This document shows positions 7,676-14,731 of a DNA stretch of 20,331 nt, in pieces. Numbering within the stretch: position 1 is the first letter of the stretch; each line of letters starts with the position of its first letter. Source of the stretch: an uncultured Dorea sp. (GTDB taxonomy: Bacteria > Bacillota > Clostridia > Lachnospirales > Lachnospiraceae); NCBI GenBank assembly GCA_910584265.1, contig CAJTZE010000057.1, positions 1-20,331 of the forward strand. The letters run 5' to 3'. The translations under genes were made by a program, and so were the position numbers. The notes under the pieces are model-generated. The model did no database searches. It had not been told where the DNA came from and saw only the letters and a list, made by a program, of their open reading frames with translations.

Positions 7676-8394
7676 TTGAGATGAGAGAGGTAAAGAAGTC
7701 CTTTGGAAATCATGAGGTGCTGCAGGGGATCAATCTGGAAGTAAACAAAGGAGACATTGTTGCAATCATAGGAGCCAGCGGTTCCGGAAAGAGCACTATG
7801 ATCCGCTGCCTTGCAGGATTAGAAGACATCCAGTCCGGGGAGATTGTTTTAAAAGGACAGAAGGTTACAGACAGAAATAGTGTAGTGAGTTCCATCGGCA
7901 TGGTATTTCAGAATTTTAATCTGTTTCCGCACTATACTGTGGAAGAAAATATTATAAAGCCATTATGTACAGTAAAGAAGCTGGACCGGAAGGCTGCAGA
8001 AAAGAAAGCCGGAGAGCTTCTGAAAAAGGTGCGGCTGCTGGAGACGGCAAAACAGTATCCGTCTACAATGTCCGGAGGGCAGAAGCAGAGGCTTGCCATT
8101 GCAAGGGCACTGGCGATGAATCCGGAAATTCTTGTGTTCGATGAGCCTACGTCTTCGCTGGATCCGGAACTGGCACATGAGGTGTTTAGTACGATCAAAG
8201 AGCTTGCTGCAGAGGGGCAGACCATGCTGATTGTTACGCACCAGATTAATGCGGTGAGCCATTTTGCAACCAGAGTTGCTTTTTTGGACAGCGGAATCAT
8301 AGAAGTTGACGGTTTATGCAAGGATGTTTTTGGGAATCCTGGTAATCAGAAGCTTAGCCAGTTTTTAGAAATGGTAGAGTTTAATACATTATAA
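7663..8394 (+). CDS. amino-acid ABC transporter ATP-binding protein (GlnQ type)
   Basis: The cytoplasmic ATPase that powers the importer, 243 residues. All motifs are present and intact: Walker A GASGSGKST (37-45), Q-loop VFQNFNLFPH (Q83), signature SGGQKQR (137-143), Walker B ILVFDEP (156-162), D-loop SSLDPE and switch histidine H193 in VTHQ. The order lipoprotein, permease, ATPase is standard for this transporter class. The start overlaps the permease end; GGAGAGGAGG lies just upstream. A strong terminator follows 20 bp after the stop and closes the operon. Confidence 0.96.
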   Translation: MAALIEMREVKKSFGNHEVLQGINLEVNKGDIVAIIGASGSGKSTMIRCLAGLEDIQSGEIVLKGQKVTDRNSVVSSIGMVFQNFNLFPHYTVEENIIKPLCTVKKLDRKAAEKKAGELLKKVRLLETAKQYPSTMSGGQKQRLAIARALAMNPEILVFDEPTSSLDPELAHEVFSTIKELAAEGQTMLIVTHQINAVSHFATRVAFLDSGIIEVDGLCKDVFGNPGNQKLSQFLEMVEFNTL

Positions 8395-8414
8395 AAATGA
8401 TATACAAGAAATTG

Positions 8415-8456
8415 AGAAAAGAAGCCGCTGCGTGACAGGACTTCTTTTCTTTTTTG
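8415..8456 (+). terminator. Rho-independent terminator of the ABC operon
   Basis: AGAAAAGAAG (8415-8424) pairs perfectly with CTTCTTTTCT (8441-8450) across a 16-nt loop, and a T run follows. The A-rich 5' arm may let it also act in the opposite direction. Confidence 0.85.
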
Positions 8457-8464
8457 TAAATTAG

Positions 8465-8493
8465 TTGAATGTTTTGCGGTTACGGAGTAGAAT
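8465..8493 (+). promoter_or_regulatory. promoter of the YgjP-like gene
   Basis: TTGAAT (8465-8470) and TAGAAT (8488-8493) are separated by 17 bp, right after the ABC operon terminator. Confidence 0.65.
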
Positions 8494-8546
8494 AAGAGGG
8501 ATTCAAAGAAGTTTATTTGAATTTGAAGGTAAAGGGAGCATCAACT

Positions 8547-9110
8547 ATGCCGATTGAGATTAAAATTATCCGGAGCGGCCGTAAGACCATGTCTCTGGAG
8601 ATTACCAGAGAAGCAGAGGTTTTGATCCGTGCGCCTTACCAGACAGAGCGGTCTGAGATTGACCGGTTTGTACAGGAAAAAGCGGATTGGATTGCAGCAC
8701 ATCTGGAAAAAATGCAGGAAAAACTGGAAGAAAGAAAGGCCCGCCCGGTAAAGCGCATGAGCATGGAAGAGATTCAGGCACTTGCTGATAAAGCGGCCAG
8801 AGTGCTGCCGGCAAAGGCGGCATATTATGCGGCTGCCGCCGGGGTGAATTATGGCAGGATCACGATCCGAAATCAGAGGACCCGGTGGGGGAGCTGCAGC
8901 AGCAAGGGGAATCTGAACTTTAACTGTCTGCTGATGCTGGCGCCGGATGAAGTGCAGGATTATGTGGTGGTGCATGAGCTCTGCCACAGGCTGGAGATGA
9001 ACCACTCATCTGGATTCTGGAAGGAAGTGGAACGAGTGCTGCCAGGTTACCGGACGGCAAGGCAGTGGCTGAAGGAGCACGGGGAAGAGCTTATGGCCGG
9101 GATGCGCTGA
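8547..9110 (+). CDS. YgjP-type zinc metallopeptidase (M48-like, DUF45)
   Basis: A 187-residue cytosolic protein of the YgjP/DUF45 family, predicted zinc-dependent metallopeptidases of poorly known role. The family core is clear: RITIRNQRTRWGSC, then KGNLNFNCLLMLAP, then the zinc-binding HELCH (143-147) with a third ligand in MNHSSGFW (H153). The N-terminal part resembles the beta-strand segment of the family (VLIRAP). I chose this ATG because AAAGGGAGC lies 7 nt upstream; an in-frame TTG at 8517 would add 10 residues but lacks a good site. It is probably a single gene with its own promoter. Confidence 0.9.
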   Translation: MPIEIKIIRSGRKTMSLEITREAEVLIRAPYQTERSEIDRFVQEKADWIAAHLEKMQEKLEERKARPVKRMSMEEIQALADKAARVLPAKAAYYAAAAGVNYGRITIRNQRTRWGSCSSKGNLNFNCLLMLAPDEVQDYVVVHELCHRLEMNHSSGFWKEVERVLPGYRTARQWLKEHGEELMAGMR

Positions 9111-9177
9111 TGCAAAACCGCGTGTTCCCCTGTACACTGAAGGTAAGAATGTTTAAGATAGAAAGTGAGCAGTGAAT

Positions 9178-10113
9178 ATGGAAAATCAATATAATGAACA
9201 GAGAAGGCCGGCAGGAACCGGGAACCGGTTCTGGCGTATCTGGAGTCCTTTTTTAATAAACTGGGGAATCGGGACCGCTGCGGGAATTGCGGCGATGACG
9301 GGATTTATGACAGTATATATGGCAGCACATTCTATTGATATGGTGTCGATCTATCAGGACCAGGAAGCGGTAATGAAGCTGGTTGAGAAGGTAACGGAAA
9401 TTATGCTGCAGTATACCACGGAGATTCAGGGAATGGCGGCGCTTATAACAATTCCGGTTATGGCTTTTTTGTACTACAGGGACAGGAAACGGGAGAAATT
9501 AAGCGGAGTTATTCCCAATAAAAAAGCACCTGCAGTTATGTACATTCCAATGCTTGTTATGGCCGGGATGCTGAATATTGTACTAAATAATCTGATTATG
9601 ATAGGCGGTCTGTCAAACTATAGCAGAGAATATGTAGAAACGTCGGAGGCATTTTACAGTGCATCATTAGGAATGCAGATCTTGTGTCTGGGTCTGCTGG
9701 TGCCCATTGCGGAGGAATTGGTCTTCAGGGGGCTTATGTACCGCAGAATGCGGGAGGATACAGGCATAGTGGTGTCGGTGTTCTATTCGGCTCTGGTGTT
9801 CGGCCTGTTCCATGGGAATCTGGTTCAGAGAATATACGGAATGGCGATGGGACTGATGCTGGCATATGTATGTGAAAAATATGGTTCAGTTAAAGCGCCG
9901 ATTGCCGCCCATATAATGGTAAACATGGTTTCCATACTGGTGACATATTTTGATATATATAACCGGATGCTGTCCGATATTCTGATAGCGGGACCAGCTG
10001 CTGTGGCATGTGCGGTAATTGTATCATGCATGTTTCTACTGGTGCAGAGAATTGATGAAAAACCGGAGATTCCGGATGAAAATAAAAGCTCCTGTCCGGA
10101 GCCTAAATCTTAA
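9178..10113 (+). CDS. CPBP family intramembrane metalloprotease
   Basis: A polytopic membrane protein of the CPBP (CAAX protease and bacteriocin-processing) family, about 311 residues. Hydrophobic helices occur throughout, for example around residues 26-50, 87-101, 121-146 and 169-180. The three active-site motifs are intact: EELVFRG (E181, E182, R186 counted from the GTG at 9172), FHGN (H214) and HIMVN (H247, N251). Members cleave substrates inside the membrane or assist immunity and modification, but this one's substrate is unknown. The start is uncertain: ATG 9178 and GTG 9172 are in frame and share a weak AAAGTGAG site. The C-terminal tail is charged and probably cytoplasmic. Confidence 0.9.
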   Translation: MENQYNEQRRPAGTGNRFWRIWSPFLINWGIGTAAGIAAMTGFMTVYMAAHSIDMVSIYQDQEAVMKLVEKVTEIMLQYTTEIQGMAALITIPVMAFLYYRDRKREKLSGVIPNKKAPAVMYIPMLVMAGMLNIVLNNLIMIGGLSNYSREYVETSEAFYSASLGMQILCLGLLVPIAEELVFRGLMYRRMREDTGIVVSVFYSALVFGLFHGNLVQRIYGMAMGLMLAYVCEKYGSVKAPIAAHIMVNMVSILVTYFDIYNRMLSDILIAGPAAVACAVIVSCMFLLVQRIDEKPEIPDENKSSCPEPKS

Positions 10114-10129
10114 AAAAATCGAAAGACGA

Positions 10130-10158
10130 TTGAAAAGAAACGGAATTTGTAGTATGCT
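10130..10158 (+). promoter_or_regulatory. candidate promoter of the NlpC/P60 tandem
   Basis: TTGAAA (10130-10135) and TATGCT (10153-10158) are separated by 17 bp, about 74 bp before the first hydrolase gene. A second TTGACA at about 10182 lacks a good -10. Confidence 0.5.
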
Positions 10159-10231
10159 TTTAAATGATAATAGGGAGATTCTTGACAGAGCCGTAGAGGG
10201 CCTGTCAGAATAATTTATAGGGGAGAATACT

Positions 10232-11380
10232 ATGAGAAAATATGGAAGATTACTGCTGGTTTCGGTTATGGCAGGTTCTTTAATTGCGGCTCCGGTATAT
10301 GCGGCGCCGGGTACAGAGAGTCTTGAAGCAGAGAAAGCGGCCGCGGAAAGCGAAGAAGGAGCATTGCAGCAGGAGCTTACAGAGCTGCTGGATAAGATGG
10401 GGAAGCTGGAGGAAGACCTGATCGCCAAGGGCGAGGAGATTGCGCAGGTAGAGAAAGACTTAGAGGATGCCAGAAAGCTGGAGGAAGAACAATACGGGGC
10501 GATGAAGCTCCGTATCAAATATATGTATGAGGAAGGCACGACGACGGCTCTGGAAACACTGGTCAGTGCCGAGAACTTTTCGGATCTTCTGAATAAAGCG
10601 GAGTATGTGGCGGAGGTTCATCTTTATGACCGTTCCAAGCTTCAGGAGTATGTAGATATAAAGAAAAACGTAGAAGATTTGAAAGAACGGTTAGTAGAAG
10701 AGCAGGCCGGCATGCAGAATATGCAGACAGGGTATGAGGCCGAGGAGCAGGCGCTGACGACGACGCTGGAAGAGAAGCGGGAAGAGATTGCCGGATTTGA
10801 CGAGCAGATCCAGGCGGCAGCAGAGGCGGCTGCAAGAGAAGCGGCTGAAAGAGAAACCCAGAGACAGACGGCTGCGGCAGGCGGGGAGAGTCCGGCCGGA
10901 ACATCCGGTAATACTGGAAGCACCGGCGGTGCCGGTACATCTGGTGCGGGCGGCACAGGCGGACAAGCCGGCGGAAGCAGTGCAGGAGGCTCTGGAAACA
11001 ATGGAGGCAGTACCGGAGGTTCCGGGTCAGGAAGCGTTTCTTCCGGAAATACTTCAGCGGCACAGACGATCGTGAATGCGGCTTATAGCCAGATCGGCGT
11101 ACCGTATGTTTACGGAGGCAATGGAAACGGAGGATGGGATTGCTCCGGTCTGGTAAAGTACTGCCACAGTGCGGCGGGAATCAGCCTGCCGAGAACTTCG
11201 GAGGCTCAGGGCGGCTGCGGTATAGCGGTCAGCAGTCCGCAGCCGGGCGACATCGTATGCTATGGAAGCCATGTGGGAATATACATCGGAGGCGGACAGA
11301 TGATCCATGCCCCAAAGCCGGGAGATAAGGTGAAGGTGGCGGCGGTATACGGCTCACCGTGGTACAGAAGATGCTGGTAG
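10232..11380 (+). CDS. secreted NlpC/P60 peptidoglycan hydrolase with coiled coil (copy 1)
   Basis: A 382-residue exported cell-wall endopeptidase. A signal peptide (cleavage likely after PVYAA, about residue 25) leads into a long PcsB-like coiled coil (about 28-212). A Gly/Ser/Thr-rich flexible linker (about 216-275) and a C-terminal NlpC/P60 domain follow. The catalytic residues are visible: C304 in WDCSGL, H347 in SHVGIY and H359 in MIHAP. Such enzymes cut peptide stems of peptidoglycan, and in PcsB/CwlO relatives the coiled coil controls activity through FtsEX; no ftsEX is present here. GGGGAG precedes the ATG. The next gene is a close paralogue. Confidence 0.93.
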   Translation: MRKYGRLLLVSVMAGSLIAAPVYAAPGTESLEAEKAAAESEEGALQQELTELLDKMGKLEEDLIAKGEEIAQVEKDLEDARKLEEEQYGAMKLRIKYMYEEGTTTALETLVSAENFSDLLNKAEYVAEVHLYDRSKLQEYVDIKKNVEDLKERLVEEQAGMQNMQTGYEAEEQALTTTLEEKREEIAGFDEQIQAAAEAAAREAAERETQRQTAAAGGESPAGTSGNTGSTGGAGTSGAGGTGGQAGGSSAGGSGNNGGSTGGSGSGSVSSGNTSAAQTIVNAAYSQIGVPYVYGGNGNGGWDCSGLVKYCHSAAGISLPRTSEAQGGCGIAVSSPQPGDIVCYGSHVGIYIGGGQMIHAPKPGDKVKVAAVYGSPWYRRCW

Positions 11381-11424
11381 GCTCTGGAAACAGCAGATGA
11401 CAGGAGAGAATAAGAGGTACAGAT

Positions 11425-12555
11425 ATGAAAAAAAGAATGGTACGTGCAGTAATAGCAGCGCTGCTTGCCAGCACACTGGCTGTTACCCCTGTTTTTGCAA
11501 CAACATTGGAGGATATGCAGGAAGATAAGGCTCAGGCAGAGAAGGAGGCGGACTCACTTCAGGAGCAGATTGCACAGGCGCTGGAAAAGATTCAGGCAAT
11601 GGAGAAGGATCTTGAGACGAAGCAGGGTGAGATTGACAAAGCCGGAGAGGATCTTGAGAAAGCGGCGGCCATGCAGGCGGATCAGTATAATGCAATGAAG
11701 CTGCGCATCAAATATATGTATGAAGAGGGAGAAGCAAGCTTTCTTGAAACCCTTTTTACAGCGGAAAGTTTTTCTGATTTTATCAATAAGGCAGAATATG
11801 TTCAGGAGGTTCATTCTTATGACCGGACGAAGCTGAACGAGTATGAAGACACCACAAAGAAGGTGGAGGAATTAAAGACAGGCCTTGAGGAAGAGTATGT
11901 GCAGATGGAGACCATGCAGATGGATCTGGAGCAGGAGACGGCATCTCTGAATTCTACTCTGGAGGAAAAGCAGGATGAAATCGCACAGCTTGATGAGAGC
12001 ATTCAGGCTGAGATTGCCGCAAGGCAGGAGGCAGAACGGAGAGCCAGGGAAGAAGCGGAGCGCCGGGCTCAGGAGGAAGCTGCCGCGGCACAGCAGACAG
12101 GAACAGGTACCGGTGTAACAGGTACCAATGGAACCGGTTCTGGCGGCGGTTCAGGTTCCGGCGGCAGTTCGGGTTCCGGCGGCGGGAGTTCTATTGTTCC
12201 GCCTCAGGGAAGAAACGGCTGGGCTGTCGTGCAGTATGCAAGGCAGTTTATCGGATATCCTTATGTGTATGGAGGCAACAGCCTGACCGGTGGCATTGAC
12301 TGTTCCGGATTTACCCAGCAGATATATGCGGCGTTCGGCGTATCCCTTCCGCGTGTGGATTCCGCACAGGCAGCATGCGGAGTGGAGATTCCGCTGTCTC
12401 AGGCGCAGGCAGGAGACTTGCTCTGCTATTACGGCCATGTGGGGATATACAACGGCTCAGGAGGAATTGTTCATGCGTCATCTCCGGGGACCGGTATTGT
12501 GGAATTTCCAAACTGCCAGTACCGGACATTGAAATGCGTGAGAAGGGTTCTGTAG
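11425..12555 (+). CDS. secreted NlpC/P60 peptidoglycan hydrolase with coiled coil (copy 2)
   Basis: A paralogue of the preceding gene with the same layout, 376 residues. It has a signal peptide (cleavage near VFATT, about residue 26), a PcsB-like coiled coil (about 27-222), a Gly/Ser linker (about 224-256) and an NlpC/P60 domain with C293 in IDCSGF, H338 in GHVGIY and H350 in IVHAS. The two proteins share MKLRIKYMYEEG and NKAEYV.EVH.YDR.KL.EY at the same residue numbers, so they arose by tandem duplication. The linker here is shorter, and the end of the coiled coil is richer in Arg and Glu. The gene lies 44 bp after copy 1 and ends at a strong terminator. Confidence 0.93.
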   Translation: MKKRMVRAVIAALLASTLAVTPVFATTLEDMQEDKAQAEKEADSLQEQIAQALEKIQAMEKDLETKQGEIDKAGEDLEKAAAMQADQYNAMKLRIKYMYEEGEASFLETLFTAESFSDFINKAEYVQEVHSYDRTKLNEYEDTTKKVEELKTGLEEEYVQMETMQMDLEQETASLNSTLEEKQDEIAQLDESIQAEIAARQEAERRAREEAERRAQEEAAAAQQTGTGTGVTGTNGTGSGGGSGSGGSSGSGGGSSIVPPQGRNGWAVVQYARQFIGYPYVYGGNSLTGGIDCSGFTQQIYAAFGVSLPRVDSAQAACGVEIPLSQAQAGDLLCYYGHVGIYNGSGGIVHASSPGTGIVEFPNCQYRTLKCVRRVL

Positions 12556-12572
12556 ATTTATAGAAGAATTAG

Positions 12573-12612
12573 ACGTAAATGCAGTAGAAATACTTGCATT
12601 TACGTTTTTTTT
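12573..12612 (+). terminator. Rho-independent terminator after the NlpC/P60 tandem
   Basis: ACGTAAATGCA (12573-12583) pairs perfectly with TGCATTTACGT (12595-12605) across an 11-nt loop, followed by seven further T. The 3' half is also part of the rpsB promoter. Confidence 0.92.
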
Positions 12613-12622
12613 ATGTTAAAAT
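12594..12622 (+). promoter_or_regulatory. rpsB-tsf promoter nested in the upstream terminator
   Basis: TTGCAT (12594-12599) and TAAAAT (12617-12622) are separated by 17 bp. The -35 lies in the 3' arm of the terminator hairpin and the T run fills the spacer. It gives a predicted transcript start near 12629. Confidence 0.65.
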
Positions 12623-12628
12623 TTTACG

Positions 12629-12737
12629 GTCGCCAAAAAACACGCATGGGGATTCTTGTGACGGTGCCGGACGCTTACAGGCCGGTCTCATGGGAAGTGA
12701 GCCTTGCGGAAGTAAAAACCAAATGGAGGAAAGAAAC
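12629..12737 (+). promoter_or_regulatory. rpsB mRNA leader, possibly structured
   Basis: About 109 nt of GC-rich non-coding sequence lie between the predicted start of transcription and rpsB. One hairpin is clear: GG(t)CTCA (12684-12690) with TGAGCC (12698-12703). GCCGG also occurs twice. The length and structure would fit an autoregulatory ribosomal-protein leader, but I cannot match it to a known S2 leader. Confidence 0.35.
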
Positions 12738-13466
12738 ATGAGCGTTATTTCAATGAAGCAGCTTTTAGAAGCAGGTGTTCACTTTGGACATCAGACAAGA
12801 AGATGGAACCCTAAGATGGCTCCTTACATCTACACCGAGAGAAATGGTATTTATATCATCGACCTTCAGAAGTCTGTCGGCAAGGTTGACGAGGCATATC
12901 AGGCAGTTGCAGATATTGCGGCTGACGGCGGTACTATTTTGTTCGTAGGAACCAAGAAGCAGGCACAGGATGCCATCAAGACAGAAGCAGAGCGTTGCGG
13001 CATGTACTATGTAAATGAGAGGTGGCTTGGCGGTATGCTTACCAATTTCAAGACGATCAAGAGCAGAATCGCACGTCTGAAAGAGATTGAGAGAATGTCA
13101 GAGGACGGAACCTTTGATGTGCTGCCTAAGAAGGAAGTTATTCAGCTTAAGAAAGAATGGGAGAAGCTTGAGAAGAACCTTGGCGGTATCAAGGATATGA
13201 AGAAGCTTCCAGACGCTATCTTTATTGTAGATCCAAAGAAGGAGAGAATCTGTGTTCAGGAGGCTCATACTCTGGGAATCCCGCTGATCGGAATCGCTGA
13301 TACCAACTGTGATCCGGAAGAGCTTGACTATGTAATTCCAGGAAATGACGATGCAATCCGTGCAGTCAAGTTAATTGTTTCCAAGATGGCGGATGCTGTT
13401 GTTGAGGCTAATCAGGGAGAAGCCGGATACGAGGAAGAGTATGCAGAAGAGGCTGTAGAAGAGTAG
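12738..13466 (+). CDS. rpsB: 30S ribosomal protein S2
   Basis: A structural protein of the small ribosomal subunit, needed for mRNA and S1 docking in bacteria generally. The 243-residue sequence is typical: SVISMKQLLEAGVHFGHQTR at the N-terminus, RRWNPKMAPYIYTERNGIYI next, FVGTKKQAQDAIKTEAERCG, WLGGMLTNFKTI and PLIGIADTNCDPEELDYVIP. The ATG follows TGGAGGAAAG at correct spacing; in-frame starts further upstream lie in the leader or terminator. An acidic C-terminal tail (EEEYAEEAVEE) is present. tsf follows after 33 bp, the standard bacterial arrangement. Confidence 0.98.
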   Translation: MSVISMKQLLEAGVHFGHQTRRWNPKMAPYIYTERNGIYIIDLQKSVGKVDEAYQAVADIAADGGTILFVGTKKQAQDAIKTEAERCGMYYVNERWLGGMLTNFKTIKSRIARLKEIERMSEDGTFDVLPKKEVIQLKKEWEKLEKNLGGIKDMKKLPDAIFIVDPKKERICVQEAHTLGIPLIGIADTNCDPEELDYVIPGNDDAIRAVKLIVSKMADAVVEANQGEAGYEEEYAEEAVEE

Positions 13467-13499
13467 GATACAGGCACGAGATTAGGAGGAATAGAAAAG

Positions 13500-14426
13500 A
13501 TGGCAATCACAGCTAGTATGGTAAAAGAGCTAAGAGAATTAACAGGCGCCGGCATGATGGACTGTAAGAAGGCTCTTAATGAGACAAACGGCAATATGGA
13601 AGAGGCAATTGAGTTCCTGAGAAAGAACGGAGAGGCAAAGGCTGTTAAGAAGGCAGGCCGTATCGCGGCAGAAGGTATCGTTATGGCTGAGGTCCGCGAT
13701 GATAAGACTGCGGCGATCGTAGAGGTTAACTCCGAGACAGACTTTGTTGCTAAGAACGCAGATTTTCAGGGATTTGTTAAGGCAGTTGTAAATCAGGCAA
13801 TTGCTACAGAATCTAAGGATATGGACGCATTTATGGCAGAGGCTTGGAATGAGGATGCTTCTAAGACAGTGAAAGATGCATTGACAGAGAAGATTGCAGT
13901 AATAGGAGAGAATCTGAATATCAGAAGATTTGAGAAGGTTGAGTCTGACGGATGTATTGTAGCTTATATCCACGGCGGCGGACGTATCGGCGTTTTAGTA
14001 GAGGCTGCAACAGATGTGGTCAATGATGATGTGAAGACATGCTTAAAGAACGTAGCTATGCAGGTAGCAGCTATGTCACCGAAGTATGTATCCCGTGATG
14101 AAGTGTCTCAGGATTTCTTAGATAAAGAGAAAGAGATTCTGCTTGCACAGGCTAAAAATGATCCAAAGAATGCCAATAAGCCGGAGAATATTATTGAGAA
14201 GATGATCGTAGGCCGTCTCAACAAGGAGATGAAGGAAATCTGTCTGTTAGATCAGGTATATGTACAGGACGGGGATCTGACTGTTGCTAAATATGTGGAG
14301 AAGGTTGCAAAAGAGGCTGGTGCAAATCTGTCAGTGAAGAAGTTTATCCGTTTTGAGACAGGCGAAGGCCTTGAGAAGAAGAATGAAGACTTTGCGGCAG
14401 AGGTAGCTGCACAGATGGGAAACTAA
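13500..14426 (+). CDS. tsf: translation elongation factor Ts
   Basis: The guanine nucleotide exchange factor for EF-Tu, 308 residues. The N-terminal UBA-like module reads VKELRELTGAGMMDCKKALN, and the EF-Tu-contacting core reads VEVNSETDFVAKN. The remaining dimerisation region (KYVSRDEVSQDFLDKE, LLDQVYVQDGDLTVAKYV) is complete. TTAGGAGGAATAG precedes the ATG. In Clostridia tsf is usually followed by pyrH and frr. Here the next sequence is AT-rich mobile DNA, so the operon has been interrupted at or just after the stop codon, which is itself intact. Confidence 0.98.
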   Translation: MAITASMVKELRELTGAGMMDCKKALNETNGNMEEAIEFLRKNGEAKAVKKAGRIAAEGIVMAEVRDDKTAAIVEVNSETDFVAKNADFQGFVKAVVNQAIATESKDMDAFMAEAWNEDASKTVKDALTEKIAVIGENLNIRRFEKVESDGCIVAYIHGGGRIGVLVEAATDVVNDDVKTCLKNVAMQVAAMSPKYVSRDEVSQDFLDKEKEILLAQAKNDPKNANKPENIIEKMIVGRLNKEMKEICLLDQVYVQDGDLTVAKYVEKVAKEAGANLSVKKFIRFETGEGLEKKNEDFAAEVAAQMGN

Positions 14427-14490
14427 TTTATCAATCGTAAGACTGGTAAAAAGCGAATTAAATAGCGTATTTAAGCGGTTTCTAGCTATT

Positions 14491-14519
14491 TTGACAAGTG
14501 TTATAAACTACTGTAAAAG
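14491..14519 (+). promoter_or_regulatory. candidate promoter at the left end of the element
   Basis: A perfect -35 TTGACA (14491-14496) is followed after 17 bp by TAAAAG (14514-14519). The -10 is a weak match. Transcription from it would end at the hairpin terminator at 14640-14678 before any gene. Confidence 0.35.
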
Positions 14520-14540
14520 CTCACAAAATATCGTGCTATT

Positions 14541-14584
14541 TTGGGTACAGATTGGGTAGGGTATTGGGTAAAAAATTTACCCAA
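14541..14584. repeat. phased TTGGGTA repeats, candidate integrase arm-type sites
   Basis: TTGGGTA occurs as direct copies at 14541, 14552 and 14564, spaced 11 and 12 bp, about one helical turn. An inverted copy, TACCCAA, is at 14578-14584. The last direct copy and the inverted copy form a 9-bp perfect palindrome TTGGGTAAA / TTTACCCAA around AAA. Tyrosine integrases of the Tn916 and lambda type bind short direct repeats near element ends. No T run follows the palindrome, so a terminator is unlikely. Confidence 0.5.
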
Positions 14585-14639
14585 CCTCTTAACGAGGAAT
14601 TTACTTGTTGTTTAAAATAGAAAGGGAACGCTGTGAGTG

Positions 14640-14678
14640 ATGAGAGTATATTGCGGAAGTGATATGCTCTCATTTTTT
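14640..14678 (+). terminator. Rho-independent terminator at the left end of the element
   Basis: ATGAGAGTATAT (14640-14651) pairs with ATATGCTCTCAT (14662-14673) over 12 bp with one G-T wobble and a 10-nt loop, followed by further T. It may stop readthrough from rpsB-tsf into the element, or it may be the original host terminator of that operon. Confidence 0.8.
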
Positions 14679-14731
14679 AGAATATTAAAAAGTTGACTTT
14701 GGAGAAGAATAGATTGGGAGTGACATTAATA

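Noticed and set aside
10563..11063. Long open frames on the minus strand and in other frames through the Gly-rich linker of the first hydrolase
   Set aside because: They are by-products of GC-rich Gly/Ser codons. They lack ribosome sites and show Pro/Cys/Arg-rich low-complexity translations.
14536..14640. Minus-strand reading ending in NFLPNTLPNLYPK as the C-terminal tail of an old integrase gene
   Set aside because: The apparent repeat of Pro-Asn-Leu comes from the TTGGGTA repeats. No catalytic Arg, His or Tyr motif precedes it and there is no long open frame.
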